Assembly (NCBI GenBank): GCA_934045075.1
Contig: OW203724.1
Coordinates: forward strand, 17,227,143-17,291,142
From: Yponomeuta sedellus
Taxonomy: Eukaryota > Arthropoda > Insecta > Lepidoptera > Yponomeutidae
Direction of reading: 5' to 3'
Length of the DNA stretch: 64,000 bases
The notes beneath the pieces were generated by a model. It searched no databases. It saw only the letters and a program-made list of their open reading frames with translations, and had not been told where the DNA came from. Positions 1 to 13,400 of the stretch are shown here, in pieces; the stretch's first letter is position 1; the number at the start of each line of letters is the position of its first letter. Made by a program: the position numbers and the translations under genes.

Positions 1-1490
1 TCCTTAGTTATCTAACTAGACTTAATATTACATTAATATTTCATCGCCACTTTCGTATTTCTGGAGATGTAAGTTCATCAAGTCAGAATTATTAGGAAAA
101 TATACTATGGTGACTTAATAAAGTAACGTTTGTCTATTTGTATTCACATACTTACTGACGAATTAGAACACATTGTAGGGTTTACAAAATCAATGAAGAT
201 TCGTCAGAAAACCCAGCAATGGATGGTTGATATTTGTCGAAAACGCAAATACAAGAGGCCAAGTGTAACGTCGAGAAAATATAGAAGGCAATATTGTATA
301 AGAGAGAGGCAAATAAATTGAGCAGTCGTTATGAATAAACTTTTATTTGCTTTTCTCTGCACTTTTTTCACGTTATACAATCCGTGTAAAGTGGAAAAAG
401 TGCATAAGGTAAGGGTCTGATTGTGTTGATCGGGCTGATACAGAGCACCCACTCCCGGCCGCTATCCCACTACTGCCCGATGCGGGGACTTTTGGCTGCT
501 GGGTTACCCCCCTGGCCCGGTTCGCCCCTCCTTAATGAACCTGCACTCCCCAGACTCCTCCGGGGAGTCCATATTAACACCAGGCTTAGTGCGGACGTCC
601 GGTCAACATGGGCCACTCAGTACCAGAACTCCCGACCTCAAACCATCCTCCATACCCGCCCTCCGAGCAGCCGGATTACAGGAGACGCCACGCTCCCGGG
701 CGAGAAACATCGCGAATTTCGAGTTCATATTCCGCTTTCGGAACCGCGTTCAAACTCAGTTTGGCGCTGATGAAAAGTTTCTTTTAAATTTAAACTTTTT
801 GTTGTTTATAGCAGATCTTAACGATAGGCTAGGAGAAGAGTGAATATAATTATTAAGGGCAAAGTTACGAAATTATACTTACTGATTATTGTCATCTAAA
901 CAAGCGCTCTCTGTAGTAGCAATCAAGGATTTAACTAATCAACCTGCCGTTTCGTCAGATGCTTCTTATGACCGTACAGTATTGGCTGTAATAGTTGTAG
1001 TTTTTTAATAAAGATGGCGCTTTATAAGATATCTTCTTTATACCAAGATCTCTGTAGAATAGAATGTAGATTTAATTTACGTTGAGCCTTTTAATTTTTA
1101 GCTGTACCTTCCCAACGACATGGTAAAAGTTTAGTAACGTTAGGCGGATAGAGACTTAAGTTATTGCCGACTGTACCACTATTCCGAAATCCGTGACAAA
1201 TAATAACTTCAACACAACAGATTCGCTTGTCCTAGTCCATAACTAGGATACCCATTCTATCGTAACCAGGCAAGAACATAACAAACATTAAAGAACACCC
1301 AAACAAAGGGAAATATTGTTAGTTGTTGGCCAGAGTACATACAAAACAAAGAATCTGACAGAAATTAACAAAAAATAGAGCTTGTTAGTGCACGAGAAAT
1401 AGGATTGGTGTTATGTTGGTAGCCATAGAAAGATTCTAGACTACAATCTATGTACGGAGCAGTTTTTATTTGTATACGGGCTGATTTTAC
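1..1490. other. Left margin within an Ask1 intron; GC-rich unrecognised block
   Basis: 425-770 is much richer in G and C than its surroundings and has two overlapping plus-strand open frames of about 100 codons (CACCCACTCCCGGCCGCTAT at the start). I recognise no protein; it looks like a transposon fragment. No kinase-domain exon was found here. A SINE family 1 body fragment lies near 1236-1330. Confidence 0.35.
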
Positions 1491-4400
1491 CTTCGAGGAT
1501 CTGCTTGGTGTAGTAAGCAATGGTAGCCTCGTTTTCTTTAAGCGGGCCCCACTTGGAGCGCAAGAGCGCTGAGAGCGAGCCGCCCGGAACTTGCTCCATG
1601 AAGATCTTGAAGTAGTCGTCTTCAGCCCGGGAGCCCAGGTACTAAATGAAATGGTAAAATTTACCTGATTAGATAGATTTCTTAATGTTTCATTTCGCTA
1701 CATCAGTCTACACAGGGTTATTTTTTTAAATGCGCAGTCCCTAAAACTGTGTATTTTAAAAATTATTACAGTTGATTACAGTTTTTCATTCACAACTTTA
1801 CAAGTATTGTTCTACGACTTATTAAACTTTTTTAATCTTTATATTTTTTTTCTATAAATATTTTTATGATAAGTCAGGAATTAAGGTGCCTAATAACTTT
1901 TACCTAAAACAAAACTAAATCACGATTGGATCCGTTTAATATATAACTATGTATGAGCATCGCGAGTTATTAAGAAATACTAATATTAATTTAAAAGACT
2001 TTTTACAGTGTTTCTTACTTTAGTTCGCTGTTTGTTAGTAAATGCTTCAAATAGATTGGACGTTTTTTAGATCAATGATTTTCTGGGGGCTTTGACATTG
2101 GTGGAATGTGTACAGCGCGAAATTTATAAAATAATACATATAAACTTAGAAGTTTTATCGATTGATAGAAGTGCAAGATACAAAATATTTGTATAAAATC
2201 TTTTTGATTAAAAATATTTTATGCAAAATAGCACAGAAACTGCGGCTTAATGAATGTTACAGGTCAATCTATGTGTCCATTTCAAAAATTACATTTTGGA
2301 GAAAAATGGACACAAAAAACTGCATCTAACGTTAGGTCCCTGCCATCTGACACTAACCTGTACAATGTTCCTGTGCCTCAGTTGGGAATGCAGCTGTATT
2401 TCCTCTTGCAGTGGCTGCACATCGCCCAGATTCTTGGTGGGGATCTCCTTGACGGCGATACGCACTTGCGTGTTGAGGTCACGGGCTGCGTACACCATCC
2501 CGTAGGTACCTTTGCCGAGGACCGCTCGGCGATTGTTGTCATCTAACTCGTACTCAAACTGTAAGAGGACGAAAGCTAGTTGGACCTGAGATTTAGCCAC
2601 TCAGCCTCACAAAAAAAAATTAAACTGTTCCTTCCAGAGAAAGCCCGGGGAGTATGGCCCAACCTTCCTGTGATGCAGGAAGAGACTCGTGCCCTAGCAG
2701 TGGGGACATACAAAGGGTTGATATCAACAACATTTCAGAGAAAATAGTTCGAGGATCCCGTCAGCGAAAATTTGAACTGTTTGTGCGGTACCTCATAGAC
2801 GATGAACCATCGGTGATCCTGCCCTGCATGCCCTAACCTGCACTCAGGAGCACTAATGATTGCAAGTGATAAAGCAGTCAGCGTCGCAAAGTTTTGAGCG
2901 GCAAATGTTTAGTAAAGATTTTTATAAAAATTGTTTTGCTATCGACACACTAAGAAGAAGAAGAAGAGAAAATAGTACAAATGTTTTCAATAGCGTTATC
3001 TAAAGCGCCTTGCCATTTAAAACGAGATCAAAGTATTAGTCAATTAGTCAATTAAAAAAGGATTTTGGTTCACTTCTGAGTAAAAAAGTTGTTGATCGCA
3101 CACATGGGATCTCGTTAGGCAGGTAGTCGTACCAACCTATGCATAGTTCTAAGTGTTAAGAACACTTAGAACACAGACAAAATATGGTCAGATTGGAGTT
3201 TTTCTAGCTGACTTTTCTCGACTACTACTCGACCCAAAGACAGCAAGCAAATAAATTTATGGTTTAAAACAATTCTAAGAGTCAACTTCATAACCATCTA
3301 ACATAACATAACATTTACATACTGGCACATACATTGCTTCTGGTCCTACACTAGGATACCCTGTGTCGTGGGTACCAGAAACAGCGACATCACAAACATG
3401 TGAACATCAAAGGCCTGGGGCTTTTTTTTGTCCCAAGCCGGGGATCGAACCCGGGACCTCTCGCATGCTAGGCAGATGCGCTACCGCTGCGCCACAGAGG
3501 TCGTCTAATCAAATCTGATCTTACCTTTATCTGATCCTGCATGTCACTTGTGTCCAAGTCAGTTATCTTCTCATGGTCAGCGGTAAGCTCCCCCAAAAGG
3601 TCGTGTAACCGCTGCCGGCAGGATTCGGACGGAAGAAATATTTGGAAGTCGTCAGAATTTTCGCTCACGTACAGAAAGAGGCATCGCTCGTCACGCTTGT
3701 ACAGGCTGTAATTTTAAGATAGAACTTGCTGTGGAGATTTTGTTTTTTTGTATGGTTCCACGCGTGTAGGGTACGTACGTGCCGTTACTAAGGCTACTAT
3801 GTGTAACTGTCTGATCTATAAAACGATTTAGCTCTTGAAATGTAGCCACAATTTTTTTAAAGATTTTTTTTATATGGCGGATTGAACAAAAAATATGAGA
3901 AATAACGCGGCGTTTCACAGACAAGTAACTTAACTTTTTGAACTTTTAAGACAAAAGTATTTCAAACTTGGTGTGTTTATAGTGCGGTATTTATCACCCC
4001 TGAAACTAAAACTAATTAAAAGCGGCAGTGTGAGTCGGACTCTCGTTAAAGGTCCCGACTTGATAACTTCTGACAGTAAGGCCCGCCACTGTCTTACAAT
4101 CCTCCACCAACCTGGACTTGGCCCCCGTGGTGGAGTATGGCCAAACCTTCCTGCAATGCAGGAAGAGACCCTTGTCCCAGTAGTGGGGACATACAAGTGT
4201 TGATATCGTCGTCGTCATTACATTAACCGCCCTTGGTACCCGTTTGATGGTAGGTGCCGTGACAAAGATGGGAGACATTACTGGCAGCTTTTAGGCTATG
4301 ATCACAAGGCGTGATTGATTTTTATTTCATTCATTCAACCTCTTTGATATGTCGAAAAAGAGCTAGATTACTTAAAGAATAAGAATAAAGAGTAAAAATA

Positions 4401-7400
4401 ATTGTACTGACTCATCAAAAACAACTTAAACAAAGTAACACTTAAAACTAGGTATTATAAAATAAGGCAAAAGGTGTGGCTCAGCTGACTTCTTCTTAGT
4501 TACTTCTTTAGAATGCCAAGAAAGGTTCTCTTTTCTACAAACCTGTAACTCCTAATCATATCTGAAGTGAACAGCCATCTGTGCACTTGTCTGCAAAGCC
4601 CCTTCATGTGTTCCAGACACAAGTTCAGGATCTCGACGGACTTCTCCTCAGCTCCCATGTTTACGTTTACGTAGGACGGCATATAGACGTTTTTGGATTC
4701 CAGAATTAAAACCTAGAATGAAGGAAGACTTTGTTCTTTCGTTCGTTCGTTCGTACTTTTATTTCACTTCACATGAGACTTTTCCCTAGATGTGAACAAA
4801 CCGTAGATAAAAGTAGTTTACAATACGAAAATAAACAACACTACGCGATTAAGCCCCGAAAATATTCCAACAATGTGTTCAAGTCGCGAAAGTTTAAAAT
4901 ATGTTAAAATAAATAATGTCTATCAAGTTTTATGGCGATTTTAGGTCATCCACTAATTTCTTATTTTTTTACTTTGATTATATTACAATAATAATGTTTA
5001 CATCTCGGGAATCACACAAGACGTTTTCTAAAGTTTTTTAAAATACAATTTTAAGTTTACTGAAGAAAGACACTCACTGGAAACCGAATAATATTGTCGG
5101 AACAATTTTTAGTAGCCTCTACAAAGTACTCCATCCAGAACGAAAATATTTGTTGCTCCATTGACGTTTCTTCACTCCTCTTTCGAAACCTGGAACGAAA
5201 GACTGTAATCAGCATAACTTACTTGGTAGACAATAATGAAAATGTGTTTTGTGGACAGGCCCTAGAATCTAATAATACATAGTTTTTCAATAGATTGAAA
5301 TAAGGATGACAATGGTTGTCATTTGCCTCAATTTTGTAGTCCACAAAGCAATAGCAGTACAATGTCATTCCAGGGGTATAACCCGTGCAAACTAAATAGG
5401 CGTCTCTCGCGAAGAAGATCGACTCGCGAGAGGCACCGAGTTAAGTAGCACGGGTTATATCATTAGTTACGAGACTACCGATAGTGTGAATGAAACAACC
5501 ATTACCAGACTAATACGACTCTATTGAACAACTATGCATTGTAGAGAGTCACCCCCTGGTACACATCATAAAAGTCCCTTCGGGAATCTACGTTCGCGCA
5601 AACTAGGAAGAAGTGTAACGAAAGTACCCGAAGCTATAAGTACATTCAGCATGATCTTTAACCGATACGGTTAATGTGCATAATTGATTGCCGCAGTAGC
5701 GCTACCTATTTCGCTCACGCTAATATTGCCAAAATAATAGTCACCTGCATCGATGACGTTGAATCAACCAATAGCAACAAAGGCGCGCATCCAAAATTTG
5801 GTCATCTGCGCAGGTACATCCGCGAGACTTATTTCTTGTGTAGCACTGTACTTATGTAAGCCTTGTAATCTTTGTAGGGTACCGAAGACAAGTCATTGTG
5901 TGGTGTGGAAGTTATAACAATATTCTTCGAAAATTGCGCATGTTTTATTCGGTCCTACTGAATAGTGGGTTCTGCTGAAAATCCTTGTTTTTAACAATAT
6001 GCTGAGCTGGAGACCAATTTACCGGACTATTTCAAAAGTCTGTCAGTGTTAATTTTTTTTTCATTGCCTAGCTCTGCCCAACATTTTTTTTAAAAGAATA
6101 AATGTATCGTTTATTTGCTTCTTCTCAACATAATAATTATATTAATTGTGAAACTATCAACTTCGACGTTCACTAAATAAACCTCTTGTTTTTATAACGA
6201 ACTAAAATATTAGTTTTCTGTTATCTTATAACATAACATTTACATACAGGCACATACATTGCTTCTGTTGTTCATTATTGTTTCAATAAGCTAACGTCAC
6301 TCACCTATCAATAAGCTCGATGTTCCCAATAGTGGACTTCAGGTACCAATTCGGCGGCTTCAACTTGAACATGCATTCGGCAGCCTGTATGGCCTTGACG
6401 TAGTCTTGGGCGAGGACCGATATCTCGAAGAACGTCGCCACGTCCCAATAGTCCTTCAGAGAGGATAGACTGCCTTTCTTGCCGATCAGGTGGTTAAGGA
6501 CCATGCCTGAAATGAAATAGGGTTGAAATGTTTGTAATACGCTCTTAGACATAGTTATTAATAACTGACCATATACACAATATTGATTTTTGGATAGTTC
6601 AAGCACTTAGTACAAAGTGGTGTGTCTTCCAAGACACGCCACCGAGCCCGATCTGCGGCTCTTCTCTTCCAGTCACTGCCCACCGCTTTGCGAATGTAAT
6701 GTACAGGAGTAACTCACCTATGTGCTGTAATTCTTGAGAGTTTTTAAAGTCGTTTCCAGCTATAACTAGTAGCGTCGCCAGATTGATACCGGCGTACTCG
6801 TTAGGTTGTATTTCGAATCCTTGTCTGTACCTGAAATAGAATAAGGTGTATTCAAAAGCCTAGAACAAAAAGCTCAGCGGAAAAAAAAGTGAGCGTCGCC
6901 TGGTTAGAAAAGGGTCCACAATAAAGAGTGCTTATATTAAATGCTAAAACAAGCACTTTGTAACCTAACACGTGCACTACGTGCATGTGACTTCATTCAG
7001 ATAGAGAGAGAGAGAGAGAGAGATATAGTGTGTGAAGGAAACATTTCCTTCACAGTTATAAGCCACATTTAAGAAAATCGTAAAAGGTGGTGTAGTCTAT
7101 GAAGGTCTGTAAAAGGACTAATGTATATAAACACGATTCCCCTAAAATAAATAAAACGCCTCAAGGAGTCTAGAGGCGTTTTATTTATTCTGTAGTCTCT
7201 TTCGTTTTAAATCTCCATAACAGACCTTTCGGCGTTTTACGGATTCGTGTTTTTATAAAGAAACAGTTATGAACTGATTTCAAATTATATCAACGCTTCG
7301 ATGTCACTGCTGGGGCACGGGTCTATTCCAGCATCGCAGGCAGGTTAGGCCATACTTCACCACAGGGGCCAAGTCCAGGTTGGCGGAGGATTGTAAGACT

Positions 7401-10400
7401 AGTGGCTGGTCTTACTGTTAGAAATTTTCAAGCCGCCCTAAGGCGACTTGCCAAGTCGTTAGACTGCCATCTATGGACGGCAGCCGGCACCAACTGCTTA
7501 ACGTGCCTTGCGAAGCACGGAACCCCGTCGGAAAAATGCGGGTCTTACTGTCAGAAGGACTGATCTCAATTCGCGACCTTAATACTCATTAGTATTAAGC
7601 TAATAATTATGCTTATTCTGCAGTAAAGACTTTTCTAATCTAATCTCACCAATGAATAGCATTATTCAAGCTCTCCGTGTCCATATGCTGTGACTCCACG
7701 AACGTGTATATCCGTCCACACAAGCATAGCATATCCATACTTCACCACAGGGGCCAAATCCGAGTTGGTGGAGCATTGTAAGACAGTGGCGGGCCTTATT
7801 GTCCGAAGGACTGATCTCAATACACGAGGTTAAGCTAATGCTTATTCTGCAGTTAAGAATTTTCTAATCTAGTCTCACCAATGTATAGCATTATTCAAGC
7901 TCTCCGTGTCCATATGTTGTGACTCCACGAACTTGTCCTTGTATATCCGTCCGCACAAGCACAGCATATCCGGGAATCGGTTCTCCTTCTTCTCGAGCGC
8001 CTTGGTGCACACTTTGAGCGCGTTCTCGCGGTCACCGGGCTTGCCTCGCCTGAAATGTTGCACAGAATAGGGACGTGAAGATAGTTGATAACGATTCCCA
8101 GATAACTGTGTTCATGTCAAAGACACTCCGTCAGTTCTGAGTTGAGAATTATGGCGAAGACGAAGTATGATTTTATTATAAGATATATAATTGCATGTTT
8201 ATAATAAATGATAAGTTTATATTTAAAGTAAAGGTATGTAAGTGTATTATTATTAAGTATAAGTATGTATCAATATTCAAATTTGCACTGGCTACCCGTC
8301 TTTCTAATCCCTTCAGCAACTTTCCATCGTAAGGTTGTCTGGAAGAAATTGCTTTTAGCAATAAGGCCGTCAATTGTACTATGTATATTTGTAATTAACA
8401 TAACATTTACATACAAGCACATAAATTGCTTCTGGCCCCACACTAGGATACCCTGTGTCGTGGTAACCAGAAACAACGACATCACAAACATGTAAACCTG
8501 GGCGTTTTTTTTTTTGTTTCCAGCCGGGATTCGAACCCGGGACCTCTTGCATATTTAGTGGAGTTTTGAGCTAACAGTATCATGAAATTGTTTGTAAGTG
8601 GCAAAGCCCAGCATAAATCAAGCATTGATTTCAACGTTTGAGTATCTTACCAGTACTTTAGATATAAGTTCTTTTTTTATATGTTTTGTTATTATGCTTC
8701 ACGTAGGCGTCTTTGATTATACACGATACATTTCGCATGTTGTGGACACCTCTAATTAATTTAGCATTTAGTTATCCTTGGTGAATCCGTGCCAGGATAG
8801 CCAGAGGTCGCGGGTTCGAATCCCGGCATGGGTGGAATTTTTAGCCTCTAAATAGGTTTTTAAAATTGTCCTTAGCACTGGTTAGTGCATTAAAAATAAA
8901 AATAGTATACTTTGTTGGTGAACTTAAATATTTTATAACATAATATTTTTAAACTGGCTGGAACAAATTTCTGTTGAAAAAAAAAAATGCGCCTTTGTAG
9001 GTAATTTTTATCACATTATATGTTATTCAAGTTTCGGTAAATGTTTTTTTTTGTGCAATAAAATGTAACGAACAATAACAAATTAAATATAAGGTCGCTA
9101 ACTCACCTGTTCATAGCGAACGCGTAGAGGAACCGAATAATCGGCATGTTCACGTAATTCTTCCTGTTCATTATGGTCTTCAAGTCGTCCACGACCTGCA
9201 CTATGGCGTCGTAGCCCTGGATCTCTCTGTACGAGATTAGCATGTTCAGGATAGTGTCTCCGGAGAGAACGGCCGGGTCGTCGAGACGCCTGCGCATCGC
9301 GTGTAAGACATTCGCGAGCTCCGGCCCGCTGTATGTCTCCCGAGCCTTGCGCAGATCCGACAGGAATTTCTCTTGGAGGTGGGCTCTGGAGGAAAAAAGT
9401 AAAAAAATATTTTTTATTGCCACCAACAATACACTGGTTGAAAGAATAAGGTTTTATTTTTTACACATTTTTACAAACCAATCTCAGCCAGGTAAGCATA
9501 ATTTATAGTTCATAAAAAGTGTCATTGGCACTTTTTATGATTTATATAAAAATGGGGCCCATTATATACTCAGAAAAAGGTGAATGAAGTAGTAAGTACA
9601 GTCTGTTTTGCCTTGCATTGCTTTTAGAATATGTCTCGGCTACTATCGGCGATATATTCGTGTAATAGAAATATCGGAACTAATGTGACACTAACTTTAC
9701 ATGCGCAATAATTATAAAATTAACTTAAACTAAACAAATGCCACTAGCGGTAGTGACCGCTAGTGGCATTTTTCCGAGCGTTTCCGTGCTTCGCAAGGCA
9801 CGTTAAGCCTTTGGTGCCGGCTGTCATATAATGGCAGTCGTTAAGCCATGTCAGAGGCCTTATGGGCGGCTTGATAACTTCTGACAGTAAGGCCCGCCAC
9901 TGTCTTACAATCCTCCACCAACCCGGACTTGGCCCCCGTGGTGGAGTATGGCCTAACCTTCCTGCGATGCAGGAAGAGACCCGTGCCCCAGCAGTGGGGA
10001 CATACAAGGTTTGATAACGAAACGAAACAAATCCACAATCGTACCGTCATAACTGTACAATAGTACATAAAAAATATCCTTAATAAAATACAAAATGTCA
10101 TTTAAAAAGACCACCTTGAGACATCTCTGACCCAAAGGTCCCCATAACGCTGGCAGCGTTACCACGCTGCACAGCAAGGGAGATCCTCTGCATCAGAAAT
10201 GCCCCCGAGCGTTTGTCAAGACCACGGTTCCTCAAGCACCGCCCTAATTCTTTAATAAAAGTTTTCCCTTGAGAACCCCAGACTCCAGTTGTCTCTAATG
10301 CTAGAGGCACAAAAAATAATTGCTCATTAGCGGCCCGTATTTGAGCCATTTCTGCCTTGCTGCTTGTTCTGCAGCGGCTCCAGGGGTGACAGATGTTGTG

Positions 10401-13400
10401 CCCACATGTGATGGGGCGAATGTGCATACACACGTCGCGTCCCAAAGTAGTGACCGACCCTCTCCCATGGTATCAAAGTGAGACCGTCCGGACGTCTCCC
10501 ATCGCTACGACTCAAACCTGGCGGTTCGAGAACCGCCGGAATATCGGCCGAGATGAGAGCCCTCCGGACGATATCATTGATAGTACGATGACGAGAGTCT
10601 ACCCGCACTTCTAACACAGTGGAGCCCGTGGCGCCCCAGTGAATCGACCTCCGCGCCACAGAAACAACGATGCAGCTGACAAATTACACAGCCCAAACGC
10701 AGTGCCACTGCAACTCTTAGGGAACCATCATCCAAAAAAGTACCCAGTACTTTACATAACTTATCAAAATAGTGAAGAAAAGTTTCGTACAGAGCAGGAG
10801 CTTTCGGCGAAAACCGAATCCTACTCTAGAGCCCGAGGTATATTCTAACAGCTAACAGACTGTATGTATGTGAAGCTAATATTGGTACGCCTACCAATTT
10901 ATCTTCCGCTTCCTGGTAGAAAAAGGCATTGAGTCCGCCTTACATTTGTATTTGCAACTAGCTCTACCCGCGGTGCTACCCCGCGGTTTATTAGGGAAAA
11001 TAAATTGTGTATTGCATAAATACACGCAATTGCATAAATGCATAAAAGATATTTGCCCGCAGTAAAACGTAGCCTATGTGTTAATCCAGAGTGTCAGCTA
11101 AGTCTCTACCATTTTTTTATAAAATCGCTCTGCCAAACGGCTGTTTAAACCTGAAGAGGTAACAAACATACACACTCTACACACTCATAAACTTTCGCCT
11201 TTATAATATTAGTGTGTGATGATGATGTTATGATAAAAGTATTAATAATCCCAACCTTACTTTGTTGTTCATCTATTAAAAAGATTATGTATGTCGTAGT
11301 AGTTCGACCTAAGATTTTTGCATTGTACCTAATAACGTCCACACAACTAGGACAAACTAGGATACCCTGTGCTATAGTAAGCAGGCAAGGAAAAGTACAA
11401 ATATAGAAATACATCCAAGCTGTGACCATGTAAACGGCGGCCCCAGTGGGCATCGAACAGAAGACCTCCGGCATGGTGATACCAGAAGCAAGTAGCAAAC
11501 GCCGAGATGTACGAGGTGTTTTGGTTACATACAAAAGCGATAAGACATGGTTGTATTATTTTTCTGGTTGTGCAATAAAGTGTTCCCTATGTATCTATCT
11601 ACAGTACTACACATCATAAAAGTCCTTTCGGGCATCTACGTTCGCGCAGACTAGGAAGAAGTGTCACGAAATTACCCGAAGCTATAAGCACATTCAACAT
11701 GATCTTTAACCGATACGGTTAAGGTGCAGAATTGATTGCCGCAGTAGCGCTACCTATTTCGCACACGCTAATATTGCCAAACTAATAGTCACCTGCATCG
11801 ATGACGTAGTTCAACCAATAGCAACAAAGGCGCGCCTGCCATAAAATGAAACTATCTGATTGGTCGATCAACTTGCCGCACATCCAAAATTTGGTCATCT
11901 GCGCAAGTACATCCGCGAGACTTATTTCTTGTGTAGCACTGTACTAAGGTTTCCTGACAATATTTTCCTTCACCGTTACAGTTATTGGTAGTAACAAGCG
12001 CCCACGGTGAAAATTTATGTAACATAGCTAATCGAGTAGCAAGAACCTTAATTAAAAGTTACTAGAGTGTTTGTAAGCCTATTGTGGTAAAATAAAATAA
12101 GGTTAATTTCTTGCCGCGCGTTTGTAAGAGTGGGGTTGGAATATGGTTAGGGCAAAATATAACTGTGCTAGCTGCTTCCCACGACTTCGTTTGAGATGAT
12201 ATTTTAGTAAGAAAAGATAAAAATATTCTTTATTGTACACCAGAGCACAATATTATTAAACATGAAAAGATACAGAGTACAATTGGCGGCCTTAATATTA
12301 AAGAAATATGAATAATTACCATATGTATTTTCCGGAATAAAAATTAGCCTATCTTGCCGTTTCAGAATATAATAAATGTATGTGCTTAATTTCATCCCAA
12401 CCCGTTCAGCCGTTCTTGCGTGATTGAGTAACATCCATACCTCAGATCATGATCTGAGATCCATACAAACTTTCCCATTTATAATGTTAGTAACATAATC
12501 CCACGTAAAAGCTTAACTTGAGCACATGGTCGGCAGGAATAGCTGAATGCTTTTAGCACACAGCTAAAAGCATTCAGTTATTCCTGCCGATTACGCCTAA
12601 CTGATTAACCAAAATCATACATGAATGGTTAGGGAAAACGTAAGGATATTTATCAAATTAATATTATTACAATATATGTCAAGCAATGCACGTCCTTAAT
12701 ATTGATGTCAAGGTTGACGGAAATTTCACGGTTATTAACGAGTGACCGTTACGAGATGGTTACGAGTAACATACTCACTGATTTTCCAAAATATTGATAT
12801 CAATACTAGCTGAGTCGGCAAAACTTGTTTTGGTATATTAATTAGCATACGACCTATTCTTAGACCTATCAAATATAAGTAAGTGCGGGGCTGTAAGTGA
12901 TGCAATCGACTTCAGCCAGATGTCGCTGCCTGTACGTAATACAGAGAATAGTGTAAAGAGGTTCGAAATTTCACTGATGCCGGTGAGTCGCCCATTAGCT
13001 CAGTTGGATAGAGCGCTGGCACGGATAGCCAGAGGTCGCGGGTTCGAATCCCGGCATGGGTGGAATTTTTAGCCTCTAAATAGATTTCTATCAAATATAC
13101 CCAAAAAGAATCATAAAAATCGATGAAGCCGTTTCGGAGGGGGTTCGATACAAACACTGACACGAGATTTTTATATATTAGTTTTTCGATTCGATATCAA
13201 TCCTTGTATGTCCCTACTGCAGGGTCACGGGTCTCTTCCTGCATCGCAGGAAGGTTAGGCCATTCTCCACCACGGGGGCCAAGTCCGGGTTGGTGGAGGA
13301 TTGGTTGGTGGCGGGCCTTACTTTCAGAAGTTATCAAGCCGCCCATAAGGCATCTGACATGGCTTAGAATGCCATTACATGACAGCCGACACCAACGGCT

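Noticed and set aside
4500..4682. Reading Ask1 straight through past 4543 to the stop
   Set aside because: A consensus donor at 4542 joins in phase to the exon at 3705, restoring the family sequence.
8176..8373. 65-codon minus frame as an Ask1 exon
   Set aside because: Adjacent Ask1 exons 7879-8049 and 9107-9385 join directly in phase; this is a LINE 3' UTR fragment (AAGGCCGTCAATTGTAC).
9744..10007. Open frame beginning [20 protein letters not shown] as a gene
   Set aside because: It is the reverse strand of the family A repeat; the same peptide appears wherever that repeat lies (4.1, 13.2, 15.0 and 52.8 kb).
10327..10659. Intact retroelement gene
   Set aside because: The conserved blocks fall in different frames with a stop between them.
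12990..13063. Functional tRNA gene (GGA anticodon position)
   Set aside because: The same head with the same tail recurs at several sites in the window, as a SINE family does.
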